DNA from: an uncultured Clostridia bacterium | GTDB lineage: Bacteria > Bacillota > Clostridia > Lachnospirales > Lachnospiraceae | Direction of reading: 5' to 3' | DNA: 64,000 nucleotides | Assembly (NCBI GenBank): GCA_947643415.1 | Contig: CANRWA010000001.1 | Coordinates: 62,001-126,000 of the forward strand | Shown: piece by piece, positions 1-8,121 of the stretch | Position numbering within the stretch: position 1 is the first letter of the stretch | Layout: each line of letters opens with the position of its first letter | Notes under the pieces: generated by a model | Seen by the model: only the letters and a program-made list of their open reading frames with translations | What the model was told of the DNA's origin: nothing | The model's database searches: none | Made by a program: the position numbers and the translations under genes

Positions 1-2081
1 GGTACGATCTTATATTTCTCCTCTGCATTTCCCAATACTATGGTCACTGTATTCTTCCCAGAATAATGCCATGTTCCGCTGGTACTGCCCACTGAAGCGG
101 TATAATCCGGATACATTTGAAGGGTTTTGGAGGTTACCGCCCTTCCTTCCTTTGTGTACGAAAACTCTATCCTCTCATATTTACCAGGGACAAATTCTAC
201 CGGCACCTTCTGCTCCTGCTCCCCTGCATATAAAGACGGATTGGAAATAGGCCAGCCCTCCTCTGTCCAGAACAACTGACGGATATTAACATACACAGAA
301 CCATCTGCTTTTGATCCATCACCTTCTCTTGCATGGGCCACACACCAGTATTTTCCATCCTCTTTATAGACAGAGTTGCCGCCGATACACATCCAGCCAT
401 TGCTTTTGTTAAATTTATGGTTGGTAGCAAGCTTATATCCAACTTCAAAAGTATTGGAAGCCAGATCTGTCATATCCTTTCCATTATAATCTTTATATGG
501 ACCTGTGACAGATTTACTCCTGCCGATACGCATACTGTAACTTCCAGCGCCCCTGTCCTCATTCGTGAGATTTCCACAAGAAACTACCAAATAATAATAC
601 TCCGTCTCTTCACTATAAAAGATGAATGGTCCTTCACAGGCTCCGTTATCATTTGCTACAGGCCGTTTCGCAATGATCGTACCTGGAGTGCTGTCCGAGT
701 TTTTGTCACTGCTCTTCAGGTATCCTGTTGCAGCATCTATTTCAGCAATCTTAATTCCACCAAAGAAAGAACCCCAGACCATATACATCTCCCCATTGGT
801 GTCACATATAATATTGGCATCTATGGCGTTTACTCCGCCAGCAGCCCATCCGGCATTGGTTGATTTCACAACAATTCCTTTATGTGTAAATGGTCCCTCT
901 GGCTTAGCAGAGGTTGCCAATGCAATACAGGAAGTTCCACCAGATACACCGGAACAGGAATAGTACATCCGATACTCATTTCCATATCGATACACTTCTG
1001 GTGCCCATAAGTTACCCTGAATATAAGAAGCCACTTCTGAATTTGCCGGTATAAGACCAGATAGTCCTACATATTCCCAATTAACCATATCCCTGGAACG
1101 CCGGATCTCCACATCCTTTTTAGCCTCAGTACCGATAAGGCCAGTAGAATACATATAATAATATCCGTTATCTGCTTTAATCAGACTGGGATCATGAACC
1201 CACTGTCTCCTGTTATTATCTTCTGAATATGGAGTCGGCGCAGGGGGAAATTTAATGGAACTGTCACTGTTCTTTGATGCATCCATCTCATGTGGTTGAT
1301 AAGGAGAAGGTGTCTGGATGGGGCCAGAACCGCCTTCCTCTTTGTAGAGGTCTGCCACATCTTCCGCCGTCAGGGCCGTTTTGTAAATTGATACATCCCT
1401 CATATAGCCGACATAATCCGGATCTGCCGAATACTTAGACCGCCCCAGGTCAAAACAATTATATTGCTTTAATGTATTTAAGATCCGACGGTTATCATTT
1501 TCTGCCCCTCCAACCCGATTTCCATTTAGGTAAAGGGAAATCTCTGTGGCAGACAATGACACAACAGCATGATTCCATGCCCCATAATTGACATCCACAG
1601 CTTCATATACATCACAGTTTAACTCTGCTCCCTCACCCTGCATCCAGGCACTATTATTGGAATTATAGGAAAACTGCATTCCGGGCGTCAGAAATATAAA
1701 CGGCGGATTATTTGCAAACGCACTATTTCCAAAATCAAATAACCGTGACCACTCGCCTGTTGACTCATCGGCGTTAAACCAAAGAGAGACCGTAAGTCCG
1801 GTAGATGCGCTAATCGAACTAAACGATGTATTTGGAAGTGTAATATAGCTGGTATTATTTTTTGTCCCATTAAACTTCGCTACATTCTTATCCACTCCTT
1901 CTGTCTTTACAAAAGATACATTCTGGCACTGCCCCAGACCACTGCCAGAAGACAGATCCCAGTTCGCCACCCGCTCACTCTGGTATCCAGCCGCCTTCAC
2001 TGGCACAGGATTGTGCCACGGAACTGTAGTTAACATAAGAACCACAGCTAATATAATTGCTATCTGCTTTCTTTTTCCCAT
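1..2081 (-). CDS. Secreted LamG + GH43 arabinanase-like glycoside hydrolase (3' end outside window)
   Basis: The frame stays open from an ATG at 2081 to the window edge (at least 693 residues), so the C-terminus is missing. The ATG follows a GGAGG spaced 7 nt. A signal peptide ends near residue 30 (VKAA), followed by a LamG/concanavalin-like domain (about 36-220) and a GH43 five-bladed propeller. The three expected acidic residues are visible: D297 in WVHDPS (base), D421 in NAIDANI (pKa modulator) and E483 in CEGPF (acid). GH43 enzymes of this layout usually cut alpha-1,5-arabinan. Substrate is inferred from family resemblance. The product is probably exported and used on plant polysaccharide. 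Confidence 0.85.
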   Translation of the reverse strand, partial: MGKRKQIAIILAVVLMLTTVPWHNPVPVKAAGYQSERVANWDLSSGSGLGQCQNVSFVKTEGVDKNVAKFNGTKNNTSYITLPNTSFSSISASTGLTVSLWFNADESTGEWSRLFDFGNSAFANNPPFIFLTPGMQFSYNSNNSAWMQGEGAELNCDVYEAVDVNYGAWNHAVVSLSATEISLYLNGNRVGGAENDNRRILNTLKQYNCFDLGRSKYSADPDYVGYMRDVSIYKTALTAEDVADLYKEEGGSGPIQTPSPYQPHEMDASKNSDSSIKFPPAPTPYSEDNNRRQWVHDPSLIKADNGYYYMYSTGLIGTEAKKDVEIRRSRDMVNWEYVGLSGLIPANSEVASYIQGNLWAPEVYRYGNEYRMYYSCSGVSGGTSCIALATSAKPEGPFTHKGIVVKSTNAGWAAGGVNAIDANIICDTNGEMYMVWGSFFGGIKIAEIDAATGYLKSSDKNSDSTPGTIIAKRPVANDNGACEGPFIFYSEETEYYYLVVSCGNLTNEDRGAGSYSMRIGRSKSVTGPYKDYNGKDMTDLASNTFEVGYKLATNHKFNKSNGWMCIGGNSVYKEDGKYWCVAHAREGDGSKADGSVYVNIRQLFWTEEGWPISNPSLYAGEQEQKVPVEFVPGKYERIEFSYTKEGRAVTSKTLQMYPDYTASVGSTSGTWHYSGKNTVTIVLGNAEEKYKIV

Positions 2082-2253
2082 AAACTTGCCTCCATCACAT
2101 ATAATTTGTAACACTCTACCTTTGAATTAGAAAACTAATCCATTTTGTGAATAATTATACTAAAATCATGGTCAAAGTCAAGCCTTATATAGCAATTTGT
2201 ACAAAGAGGGGGACGCCTATCTGCTATAGATACAAACGGCGTCCCAGATACTT

Positions 2254-2290
2254 CGCTCAACGGCACCAATTTGAACCCGCCGCTAAGCTA
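2254..2290 (-). repeat. Stem-loop repeat, copy 1
   Basis: This copy lies just after the stop of the DUF4340 gene. Read on the minus strand the arms GCTTAGCGGC and GCCGTTGAGC pair over 10 bp around the loop core GGTTCAAATTGG, with two G-U wobbles that would be mismatches on the plus strand. Related copies are near 13210, 18655, 21676, 35105 and 42259. Confidence 0.6.
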
Positions 2291-2301
2291 GAAACATATT
2301 T

Positions 2302-3345
2302 CTATTTTAAGCCATATTTGTCTACCCCTGTCATATTTGCCACAGCATCTTCGGACATAATATAAACATTCAAAGATCCCTTCTCGCACACATAATACCC
2401 TTCCTCACAGGATTTTCCAATACACAATTTAAGTGACTTATACTCACGATCCAATTCTGCAATCTCGCCAGCCGCATTGCCAGATACTGAATCGCCAGAA
2501 CTTTCCGCCCCATCTTTTTTCTCATAATATTTAATGCTGATAACAGATGACGGATCCTCCAATCCATATTTCTCCAATTGGTCAGACTTGTATTCTGCCA
2601 GACTGTCATAAGAAAGGGAAGTAAAATATTCCCTTACCATATCCCATTGTGAATCGCCTTCTTTCACAGTCTTTGTATACGGTCTCACGATTGACCAATT
2701 TTTCCTATCCTCTCCCAGTGCTGCCTCAAAATCATCTCCCTCTTTGTTTTCAACTTTCAGATATGTTATATGGGAGGCATTAATCTCTGGCAGCTCTTCC
2801 ATCTGGATCAGGGAATTTTTCTCAATATCAAAGGTGCTGTACATTTCCTCATCAAAACAGTAAACCCTATCATCCGAAGCGGCTAATCCATAATACCCTC
2901 CTGTAATAGGGACAACCGTTCCTAATTTATACTGGTAGCTTTTTCCATCCTCTGTCTCAACTGTAATGGTCATTACCGGATCATCCAGGCCATATTGTGT
3001 AAGATCCTGGTCCTCTGCCAGATGGATCTCCCTGGAGGCTTTCACCGGATCCAGGCAGCCAAAGAGTCCTGAAATGGTATCATGGTTCAGCGGAACTTCT
3101 TTATCCTCTGGAAACTGCCATGTATCTTCTTTTTTCCTGACAGAATAGATTTCCTTTCCCTCTTTTTCTATCACAAGGGAAGAGATCAATGTGTTGTCAA
3201 TCTTATCCACTGTGATACTCTCTGCCTCTTCTGTCCCAGATTCCTCATCCTTCCTCTGTGGCATCAAAAAATACAATAAGATTAATCCCACTAGTGTGGT
3301 ACAAAGAATAGCTAACAGTATAAGACTTTTTTTCTTCTTAGCCAT
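2302..3345 (-). CDS. DUF4340 domain protein, last gene of ABC operon
   Basis: The protein has one N-terminal membrane segment (about residues 7-28) and a large external part with repeated short beta-rich stretches typical of DUF4340. The ATG at 3345 shares its A with the TGA of the upstream GldG-like gene; an in-frame TTG lies just before it, and GGAGG sits upstream. DUF4340 proteins commonly follow GldG-like genes in ABC-2 operons, and a role as an extracytoplasmic partner of that transporter is inferred. No enzymatic motif is seen. Confidence 0.8.
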   Translation of the reverse strand: MAKKKKSLILLAILCTTLVGLILLYFLMPQRKDEESGTEEAESITVDKIDNTLISSLVIEKEGKEIYSVRKKEDTWQFPEDKEVPLNHDTISGLFGCLDPVKASREIHLAEDQDLTQYGLDDPVMTITVETEDGKSYQYKLGTVVPITGGYYGLAASDDRVYCFDEEMYSTFDIEKNSLIQMEELPEINASHITYLKVENKEGDDFEAALGEDRKNWSIVRPYTKTVKEGDSQWDMVREYFTSLSYDSLAEYKSDQLEKYGLEDPSSVISIKYYEKKDGAESSGDSVSGNAAGEIAELDREYKSLKLCIGKSCEEGYYVCEKGSLNVYIMSEDAVANMTGVDKYGLK

Positions 3346-4853
3346 CAACGTTTCCTCCTTCTAAACCAGATTACGAATCCAATGATCAGCAATGTCAGCG
3401 GCAGAATGACCACCAGTGCTGCCGTCCAGAATACAACACTGCCGGATGCAATGTTCACCGTCGCCTGAGAAAGGCTTCTTGATGGTATGGCAAGACTGGA
3501 GACTTCCTCACCCGTCAGCCAGGCCAGGGAATTCAGCAGCATGGAACGGTTGCCATACTGGTTTGTCGAAGTCACAGCATCAGTGGCAAAATCCGGAGAG
3601 GCATACACCACAAGCCGTGTTTCACCATCTGCATAAGCGTCATCCTGACCGGCTGCTGCACTTGTCGCCGCACCAGAAGCTGTATCATCAGATTCTGCAT
3701 GGGTATCACTCACCGCCATGGCAAGGCTGAAAGGCCCTGCGATATCCGAATCCACTTTATTGGAATAATCCATTTCTTTATTATCTGTCCGGCTATAGGC
3801 AGCCTCAGAAGTGTCCAGAAGGGATTCCACTGTCAGACCGCTCCTTGCATCCGACTGACTGGTAAGCCCGACGGAATAATCCATATATACCATAGAATTT
3901 GCAGCATCTGCTGTGATATCATGGCTATTCACATTAGGAAAATAGGCAAGAGGCAGATCCGGCCGCAGGGCAAGTTCTGAATCCACCACATATCCTTTTT
4001 GTGCATTTACCCCATAATCACTCAATAATTTATAATAATTTGTTGTGGAAGCTGCCTGCATGTTCAGGAAGAACATTGTCCTGCCGCCCTCCTGCAGATA
4101 ATCACGGAGGATCTTATACTCCTCTTCGTTAAAATCATATTGGGGCGCATTGACAAGAAGAAGGTCACAGTCCTTCGGCACCCGGTCTGCTGACAACGTC
4201 TCCAGCGTATCAGTCACATAATTGCTTTTTCCAAGCATATCACGAAAAGCGGATCCGAGTTCTACTTCCCCGTGCCCGGAAGTCATATACACTTTCTTTG
4301 TTGATCCTGAAGTAAGGCTCTGGATCGCAGCAGTCACCTGTCCCTCTAAATCAATAGAATAGTTATAAGAACCAGATGTATAATCGGCCTCTGACACGAT
4401 GAGGCTTTCTGCAGATAAATATTTATTGGTATTTTTCGTCGTATTTACTACAATGATATCATGATTGCTGACCTCTTCATCCGTATATTCCTTTGCAAAG
4501 GCAGGATACTGTACCGGATCTTTCTTCTCGACCTTGATATGGGCAAGTTTCCCATATTGGTCCACGATTCTCTCTATATCAATGTTCTTTCCTATGTTCA
4601 GTGTCTCCTGCCCTTCCTGACACAGATAATAGATGGTGATCTCATCCTGCAGCCCGCTGGCAAGATTCCTCGTCTCTTCGGATAATGTGTACATATCATC
4701 TTTACTGAGATCCACAGAGAGATCCATCTTGCCGACAATAAGGTTCAATACAATGACCACCGCTATCACTACCACCATGATCAGTGTCTGGAATCCACCC
4801 ATCTTAAAGTTCCGGCTGGAAAATGCCTGTTTTATATTTTTACCTGACTTCAT
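3345..4853 (-). CDS. GldG-like ABC transporter auxiliary protein
   Basis: This 502-residue protein has a membrane segment at about 20-41, a long extracytoplasmic domain of the ABC_transp_aux/GldG type, and a C-terminal membrane segment (about 472-495) followed by RRRKR. The start has AGGAGG spaced about 6 nt. The order ATPase, permease, GldG-like, DUF4340 matches a recurrent set related to gliding-motility GldAFG, but nothing here suggests gliding. The cargo is unknown. The domain between the membrane anchors is rich in Ser/Asp/Ala near residues 375-405, a probable flexible loop. Confidence 0.8.
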   Translation of the reverse strand: MKSGKNIKQAFSSRNFKMGGFQTLIMVVVIAVVIVLNLIVGKMDLSVDLSKDDMYTLSEETRNLASGLQDEITIYYLCQEGQETLNIGKNIDIERIVDQYGKLAHIKVEKKDPVQYPAFAKEYTDEEVSNHDIIVVNTTKNTNKYLSAESLIVSEADYTSGSYNYSIDLEGQVTAAIQSLTSGSTKKVYMTSGHGEVELGSAFRDMLGKSNYVTDTLETLSADRVPKDCDLLLVNAPQYDFNEEEYKILRDYLQEGGRTMFFLNMQAASTTNYYKLLSDYGVNAQKGYVVDSELALRPDLPLAYFPNVNSHDITADAANSMVYMDYSVGLTSQSDARSGLTVESLLDTSEAAYSRTDNKEMDYSNKVDSDIAGPFSLAMAVSDTHAESDDTASGAATSAAAGQDDAYADGETRLVVYASPDFATDAVTSTNQYGNRSMLLNSLAWLTGEEVSSLAIPSRSLSQATVNIASGSVVFWTAALVVILPLTLLIIGFVIWFRRRKR

Positions 4854-4865
4854 ACTTACCTCCTG

Positions 4866-5759
4866 TTATCCGTTATATCTCTTCTTCTGAATGCGTTGTA
4901 TCGTCATAAATACAAAGAGAAAGCTGACACTTAGGTAATAAACCAGTGCACTGACATCAAAAACGCCCAGCGTAAAGTTGGAATAACGGTCTGTGATAGA
5001 AATACTTTCAAGAACATTACGAATGAGACTGGTGAAACGATCCGTAAATAAGAGATAAGATGCCACCAGTACGGCTTCAGCCGCCAGACCAAGTCCTGCC
5101 GCCAGCCAGCCATTATGAATCCAGAAATATAATACAATGGCAAGAACCAGGATCAGCACAGCCAGAAAATAGAAATTAAACATACTTCCTGCCGGGAGCA
5201 GGCTGGCAATCCCTGTCATAAGAAAAGTAAAGATCATGATAACACCAGATGCCACTGCTGCGATCACCTGGCTTTCTGTCAGGGAAGAGATAAACAGCCC
5301 GATGGCAATATAAGCAGCCCCCAGAAGAAAGAAACCAAGGGTACTGCCATAAGCAATGGCAAAATCCACTGTTTCGCCATTAGCCGCCACTTTACTCACA
5401 AGATTACTGAATAATAATGGATATGTGCATACAATCAGCATAGCAATGCCAAACAGGGTGATCAGGGCCAGATATTTTCCTGCAATGATCTTCGTAACAG
5501 TGACCGGCGCCGTGTACAGAAGCTGGTCTGTCTTCTGGCGGTTTTCTTCTGCCACACTCCGCATGGTAAGAACCGGCACCAGCAGAAATACAAATACCAT
5601 CTGAATGCCATCATAGATATAACTAAAATTTACCACTCCATTGATGAGATTATAGATCACAAAATACAACCCGGTCATTACAAGGAAAAAGGCTATAAAT
5701 ACCCACCCGATCATAGAGGTAAAATAAGCATGCAGTTCCTTTTTATATATCGCTAACAT
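4866..5759 (-). CDS. ABC-2 type permease (GldF-like)
   Basis: The 297-residue protein has about seven hydrophobic segments and the N-terminal start typical of ABC-2 permeases (short cytoplasmic helix YKKELHAYF before TM1). Between TM2 and TM3 it carries the coupling-type stretch MRSVAEENRQKTDQLL. It overlaps the upstream ATPase gene by 17 nt and is followed 12 nt later by the GldG-like gene, so the genes are almost certainly co-translated. It probably forms the membrane channel for the ATPase at 5743-6759. Confidence 0.88.
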   Translation of the reverse strand: MLAIYKKELHAYFTSMIGWVFIAFFLVMTGLYFVIYNLINGVVNFSYIYDGIQMVFVFLLVPVLTMRSVAEENRQKTDQLLYTAPVTVTKIIAGKYLALITLFGIAMLIVCTYPLLFSNLVSKVAANGETVDFAIAYGSTLGFFLLGAAYIAIGLFISSLTESQVIAAVASGVIMIFTFLMTGIASLLPAGSMFNFYFLAVLILVLAIVLYFWIHNGWLAAGLGLAAEAVLVASYLLFTDRFTSLIRNVLESISITDRYSNFTLGVFDVSALVYYLSVSFLFVFMTIQRIQKKRYNG

Positions 5760-6759
5760 TGTCTTCCTCCTTTTGTTTCATCAAATTCTTTTTCTTCCTG
5801 GCACTGTGGCCGCCCTGCTGGCGGGAACCGCTTCCCGTCAGGCTGATAAATGCCTCTTCCAAAGTTGGCTCTTTGGATACCATCTCAAGGATCGGGCACC
5901 GTATCTCTGCCATGGCATAGAAGATTTCCTCACGTACATCATATTCTGACGGACTGACAAGCTCTGCCTGGCATATCCCGGCATCTCCCGTCTTCAGTAT
6001 CCGCATATCTGAAATATGTTCCATCTTATCTAAAGCACTCTGGATCTGTTCTTTTTCTCCTCTGACCTGCAGAGTGATAGTATTCTTTCCCTCAGCTCTT
6101 TTAGCGATCTCTTCCGGAGTATCTGCTGCAATCAGCCTTCCCTCGTTTATTATCAGAATCTGGTTACAAACAGCATCTACCTCCTGCATAATATGGGAGC
6201 TGAGCAGGATCGTATGCTGCTTACTCAGTTCCCGAATCAGGTCTCGGATCTCCATAATCTGTTTTGGATCCAGTCCCACCGTAGGTTCATCCAGGATCAG
6301 GATGTCCGGATCCCCAATCATGGCAGCAGCCAGCCCGACACGCTGTTTATATCCCTTCGACAGATGTTTGATAAGCCGTTCTGATACATCCCCAATCCTT
6401 GTCTTACGCATGACCTTCGTCATCACTTTCTCTTTGTCGTCTTTCTTTACCTTCTTGAGGTCACAGACAAAGGAAAGGTATTCCCGCACCAACATATCCG
6501 GATACAGAGGCGGCTGCTCTGGAAGGTAGCCGATACTGGCTTTCACTTTCTCCGGTTCTTCATAAACATCATATCCATTCACCTTCACAGATCCCTCTGT
6601 CGCTGATATGTAGCCGGTGATAATGTTCATTGTAGTTGATTTACCTGCGCCATTGGGTCCCAGAAACCCGACGATCTGTCCCTTATCTACCTGAAAACTC
6701 AGATCATCAACAACATTCCGGTCACCATACCGTTTCACCAGATTTTTCACTTCTATCAA
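5743..6759 (-). CDS. ABC transporter ATP-binding protein
   Basis: Walker A GPNGAGKST (34-42), signature LSKGY (133-137) and Walker B ILILDEP (153-159) are intact. The C-terminal part (about 220-310) resembles the regulatory extension of ABC-2 ATPases, and the tail is rich in Lys/Gln. The start is a TTG at 6759 preceded by AGGAGG at 9 nt; no ATG fits the conserved N-terminus. It is first in the operon with the permease, GldG-like and DUF4340 genes and would drive that transporter from the cytoplasmic side. Confidence 0.9.
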   Translation of the reverse strand: MIEVKNLVKRYGDRNVVDDLSFQVDKGQIVGFLGPNGAGKSTTMNIITGYISATEGSVKVNGYDVYEEPEKVKASIGYLPEQPPLYPDMLVREYLSFVCDLKKVKKDDKEKVMTKVMRKTRIGDVSERLIKHLSKGYKQRVGLAAAMIGDPDILILDEPTVGLDPKQIMEIRDLIRELSKQHTILLSSHIMQEVDAVCNQILIINEGRLIAADTPEEIAKRAEGKNTITLQVRGEKEQIQSALDKMEHISDMRILKTGDAGICQAELVSPSEYDVREEIFYAMAEIRCPILEMVSKEPTLEEAFISLTGSGSRQQGGHSARKKKNLMKQKEEDNVSDI

Positions 6760-6896
6760 AATCTGAAACCTCCTTTTTCATCCGATGGATCATACCTGCA
6801 CCATCGGGCCATAGTCATTTCTCATTACACTATAATTCCTATTTGTCAAGAAAACATGACGCAATTGTTACGAAACCGTGAACAGCAACAACATAT
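6760..6896. other. Divergent intergenic region, ABC operon/DAHP synthase
   Basis: On the minus strand a TTGACA (6849-6844) could be the -35 of the ABC operon, but the matching -10 is poor. A short inverted repeat, CCGATGG/CCATCGG (about 6782-6807), lies in the ABC leader. No conserved riboswitch was recognised. Confidence 0.3.
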
Positions 6897-6925
6897 TTGA
6901 CAGGAAACCGAAAATAGAGTAAAAT
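6897..6925 (+). promoter_or_regulatory. Sigma-A-type promoter for DAHP synthase
   Basis: TTGACA at 6897-6902, a 17-nt spacer and TAAAAT at 6920-6925 give a near-consensus promoter about 45 nt upstream of the start codon. The leader is too short for an attenuator. Confidence 0.75.
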
Positions 6926-6970
6926 TATTCTACTTGTGCAAGAATGCTTGAGAAAAGGATGGAGAAAACA

Positions 6971-7999
6971 ATGAGTATACATTACAAAAAAGAGATCATT
7001 TCCCCAGAGGTACTTCAGGAACTATATCCTCTGACAGAAGAAGAAAAAAAATTGAAAGCAACAAGGGATGCTGAGATCCGGGCTGTCATTACTGGTGAAT
7101 CAGATAAATTTCTCGTGATCATCGGACCCTGTTCGGCAGACCATGAAGACTCTGTCTGTGAATATACAAGCCGCCTTGTCCGTATACAGGAACAGGTAAA
7201 GGACAAAATACTGATCATACCACGTATCTATACAAACAAACCACGTACTACCGGTGAGGGGTATAAAGGAATCGTACATCAGCCAGATCCGGAAAAAAAG
7301 GAAGATTTCATGGAGGGACTCATCGCCATGAGAAAGATGCATCTGCGTTCGATCTCGGAGACTGGTTTTTTTGCTGCGGATGAGATGCTGTATCCCGAAA
7401 ACTGGCCATACATCAGTGATATCCTATCCTATGTAGCAGTGGGTGCACGTTCTGTAGAAGATCAGCAGCACCGCATGACCGTCAGTGGCATGGATGTTCC
7501 TGCTGGTATGAAAAATCCAACCAGTGGTGATTTCTCTGTTATGCTGAATTCCTGTATCGCTGCACAGGCACCACATACATTTCTATACCGCGGCTATGAG
7601 GTAGAGACCGATGGAAACCCTCTTGCCCACACGATCCTGCGGGGTGCGGTAAACAAACATGGGCAGGCGATCCCGAACTACCATTATGAAGATCTGGAAC
7701 GGCTTCATGAGAAATATTCTTTATTAAACCTGAAGAACCCTGCCTGCATCATCGATGCCAACCACTCAAATTCCGGGAAGAAATATTACGAACAGCCACG
7801 GATCGTAGATGAAGTAATGCATAACCGCATGGTGAATCCTGCTATTAGCGAGCTTGTAAAAGGAGTCATGGTGGAAAGTTACCTTCTTCCTGGTTCACAA
7901 AAAATAAATGAACATGAATTTGGCAAGTCCATCACCGACGCCTGCCTTGGCTGGGAAGAGACAGAGAGGCTGATCGATAAGATCGCAAATCATTTGTAA
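6971..7999 (+). CDS. aroF: 3-deoxy-7-phosphoheptulonate synthase (class I DAHP synthase)
   Basis: This enzyme condenses phosphoenolpyruvate with erythrose 4-phosphate, the first step of the shikimate pathway. Class I motifs are visible: IIGPCSADH near the N-terminus, PRIYTNKPRTT, and DANHSNSGK toward the C-terminus. At about 342 residues the length is normal for AroF/G/H. ATG codons at 6944 and 6959 are also in frame, but GGATGGAG sits 6 nt before the ATG at 6971, which I therefore prefer. Which aromatic amino acid inhibits it cannot be told from sequence alone. It stands alone, convergent with the DUF6273 gene. Confidence 0.93.
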   Translation: MSIHYKKEIISPEVLQELYPLTEEEKKLKATRDAEIRAVITGESDKFLVIIGPCSADHEDSVCEYTSRLVRIQEQVKDKILIIPRIYTNKPRTTGEGYKGIVHQPDPEKKEDFMEGLIAMRKMHLRSISETGFFAADEMLYPENWPYISDILSYVAVGARSVEDQQHRMTVSGMDVPAGMKNPTSGDFSVMLNSCIAAQAPHTFLYRGYEVETDGNPLAHTILRGAVNKHGQAIPNYHYEDLERLHEKYSLLNLKNPACIIDANHSNSGKKYYEQPRIVDEVMHNRMVNPAISELVKGVMVESYLLPGSQKINEHEFGKSITDACLGWEETERLIDKIANHL

Positions 8000-8082
8000 A
8001 ATGGAAAGGATAGCAAAAGCTACATTAAATTTAGTTTGACACAAAGTCTTGATGGCTGGTAACAAAGACTTATAGCTGCAGA

Positions 8083-8111
8083 GCAAACCACCCGTTAAAC
8101 GGGTGGTTTGC
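8083..8111 (+). terminator. Hairpin between convergent genes (likely DAHP synthase terminator)
   Basis: GCAAACCACCCGT and its exact complement form a 13-bp stem with a 3-nt loop, followed on the plus strand by TGATTTATATTT. The U-tract is imperfect. It lies 84 nt after the DAHP synthase stop and 11 nt from the stop of the opposing gene, so it may serve both. Confidence 0.6.
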
Positions 8112-8121
8112 TGATTTATAT

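Noticed and set aside
333-863. Plus-strand frame of 176 codons at the window start
   Set aside because: Antisense of the GH43 gene, whose catalytic residues are intact on the minus strand.
2254-2290. tRNA remnant as source of the stem-loop repeat
   Set aside because: GGTTCAAATT resembles a T-loop, but there is no acceptor, D or anticodon stem in any copy.
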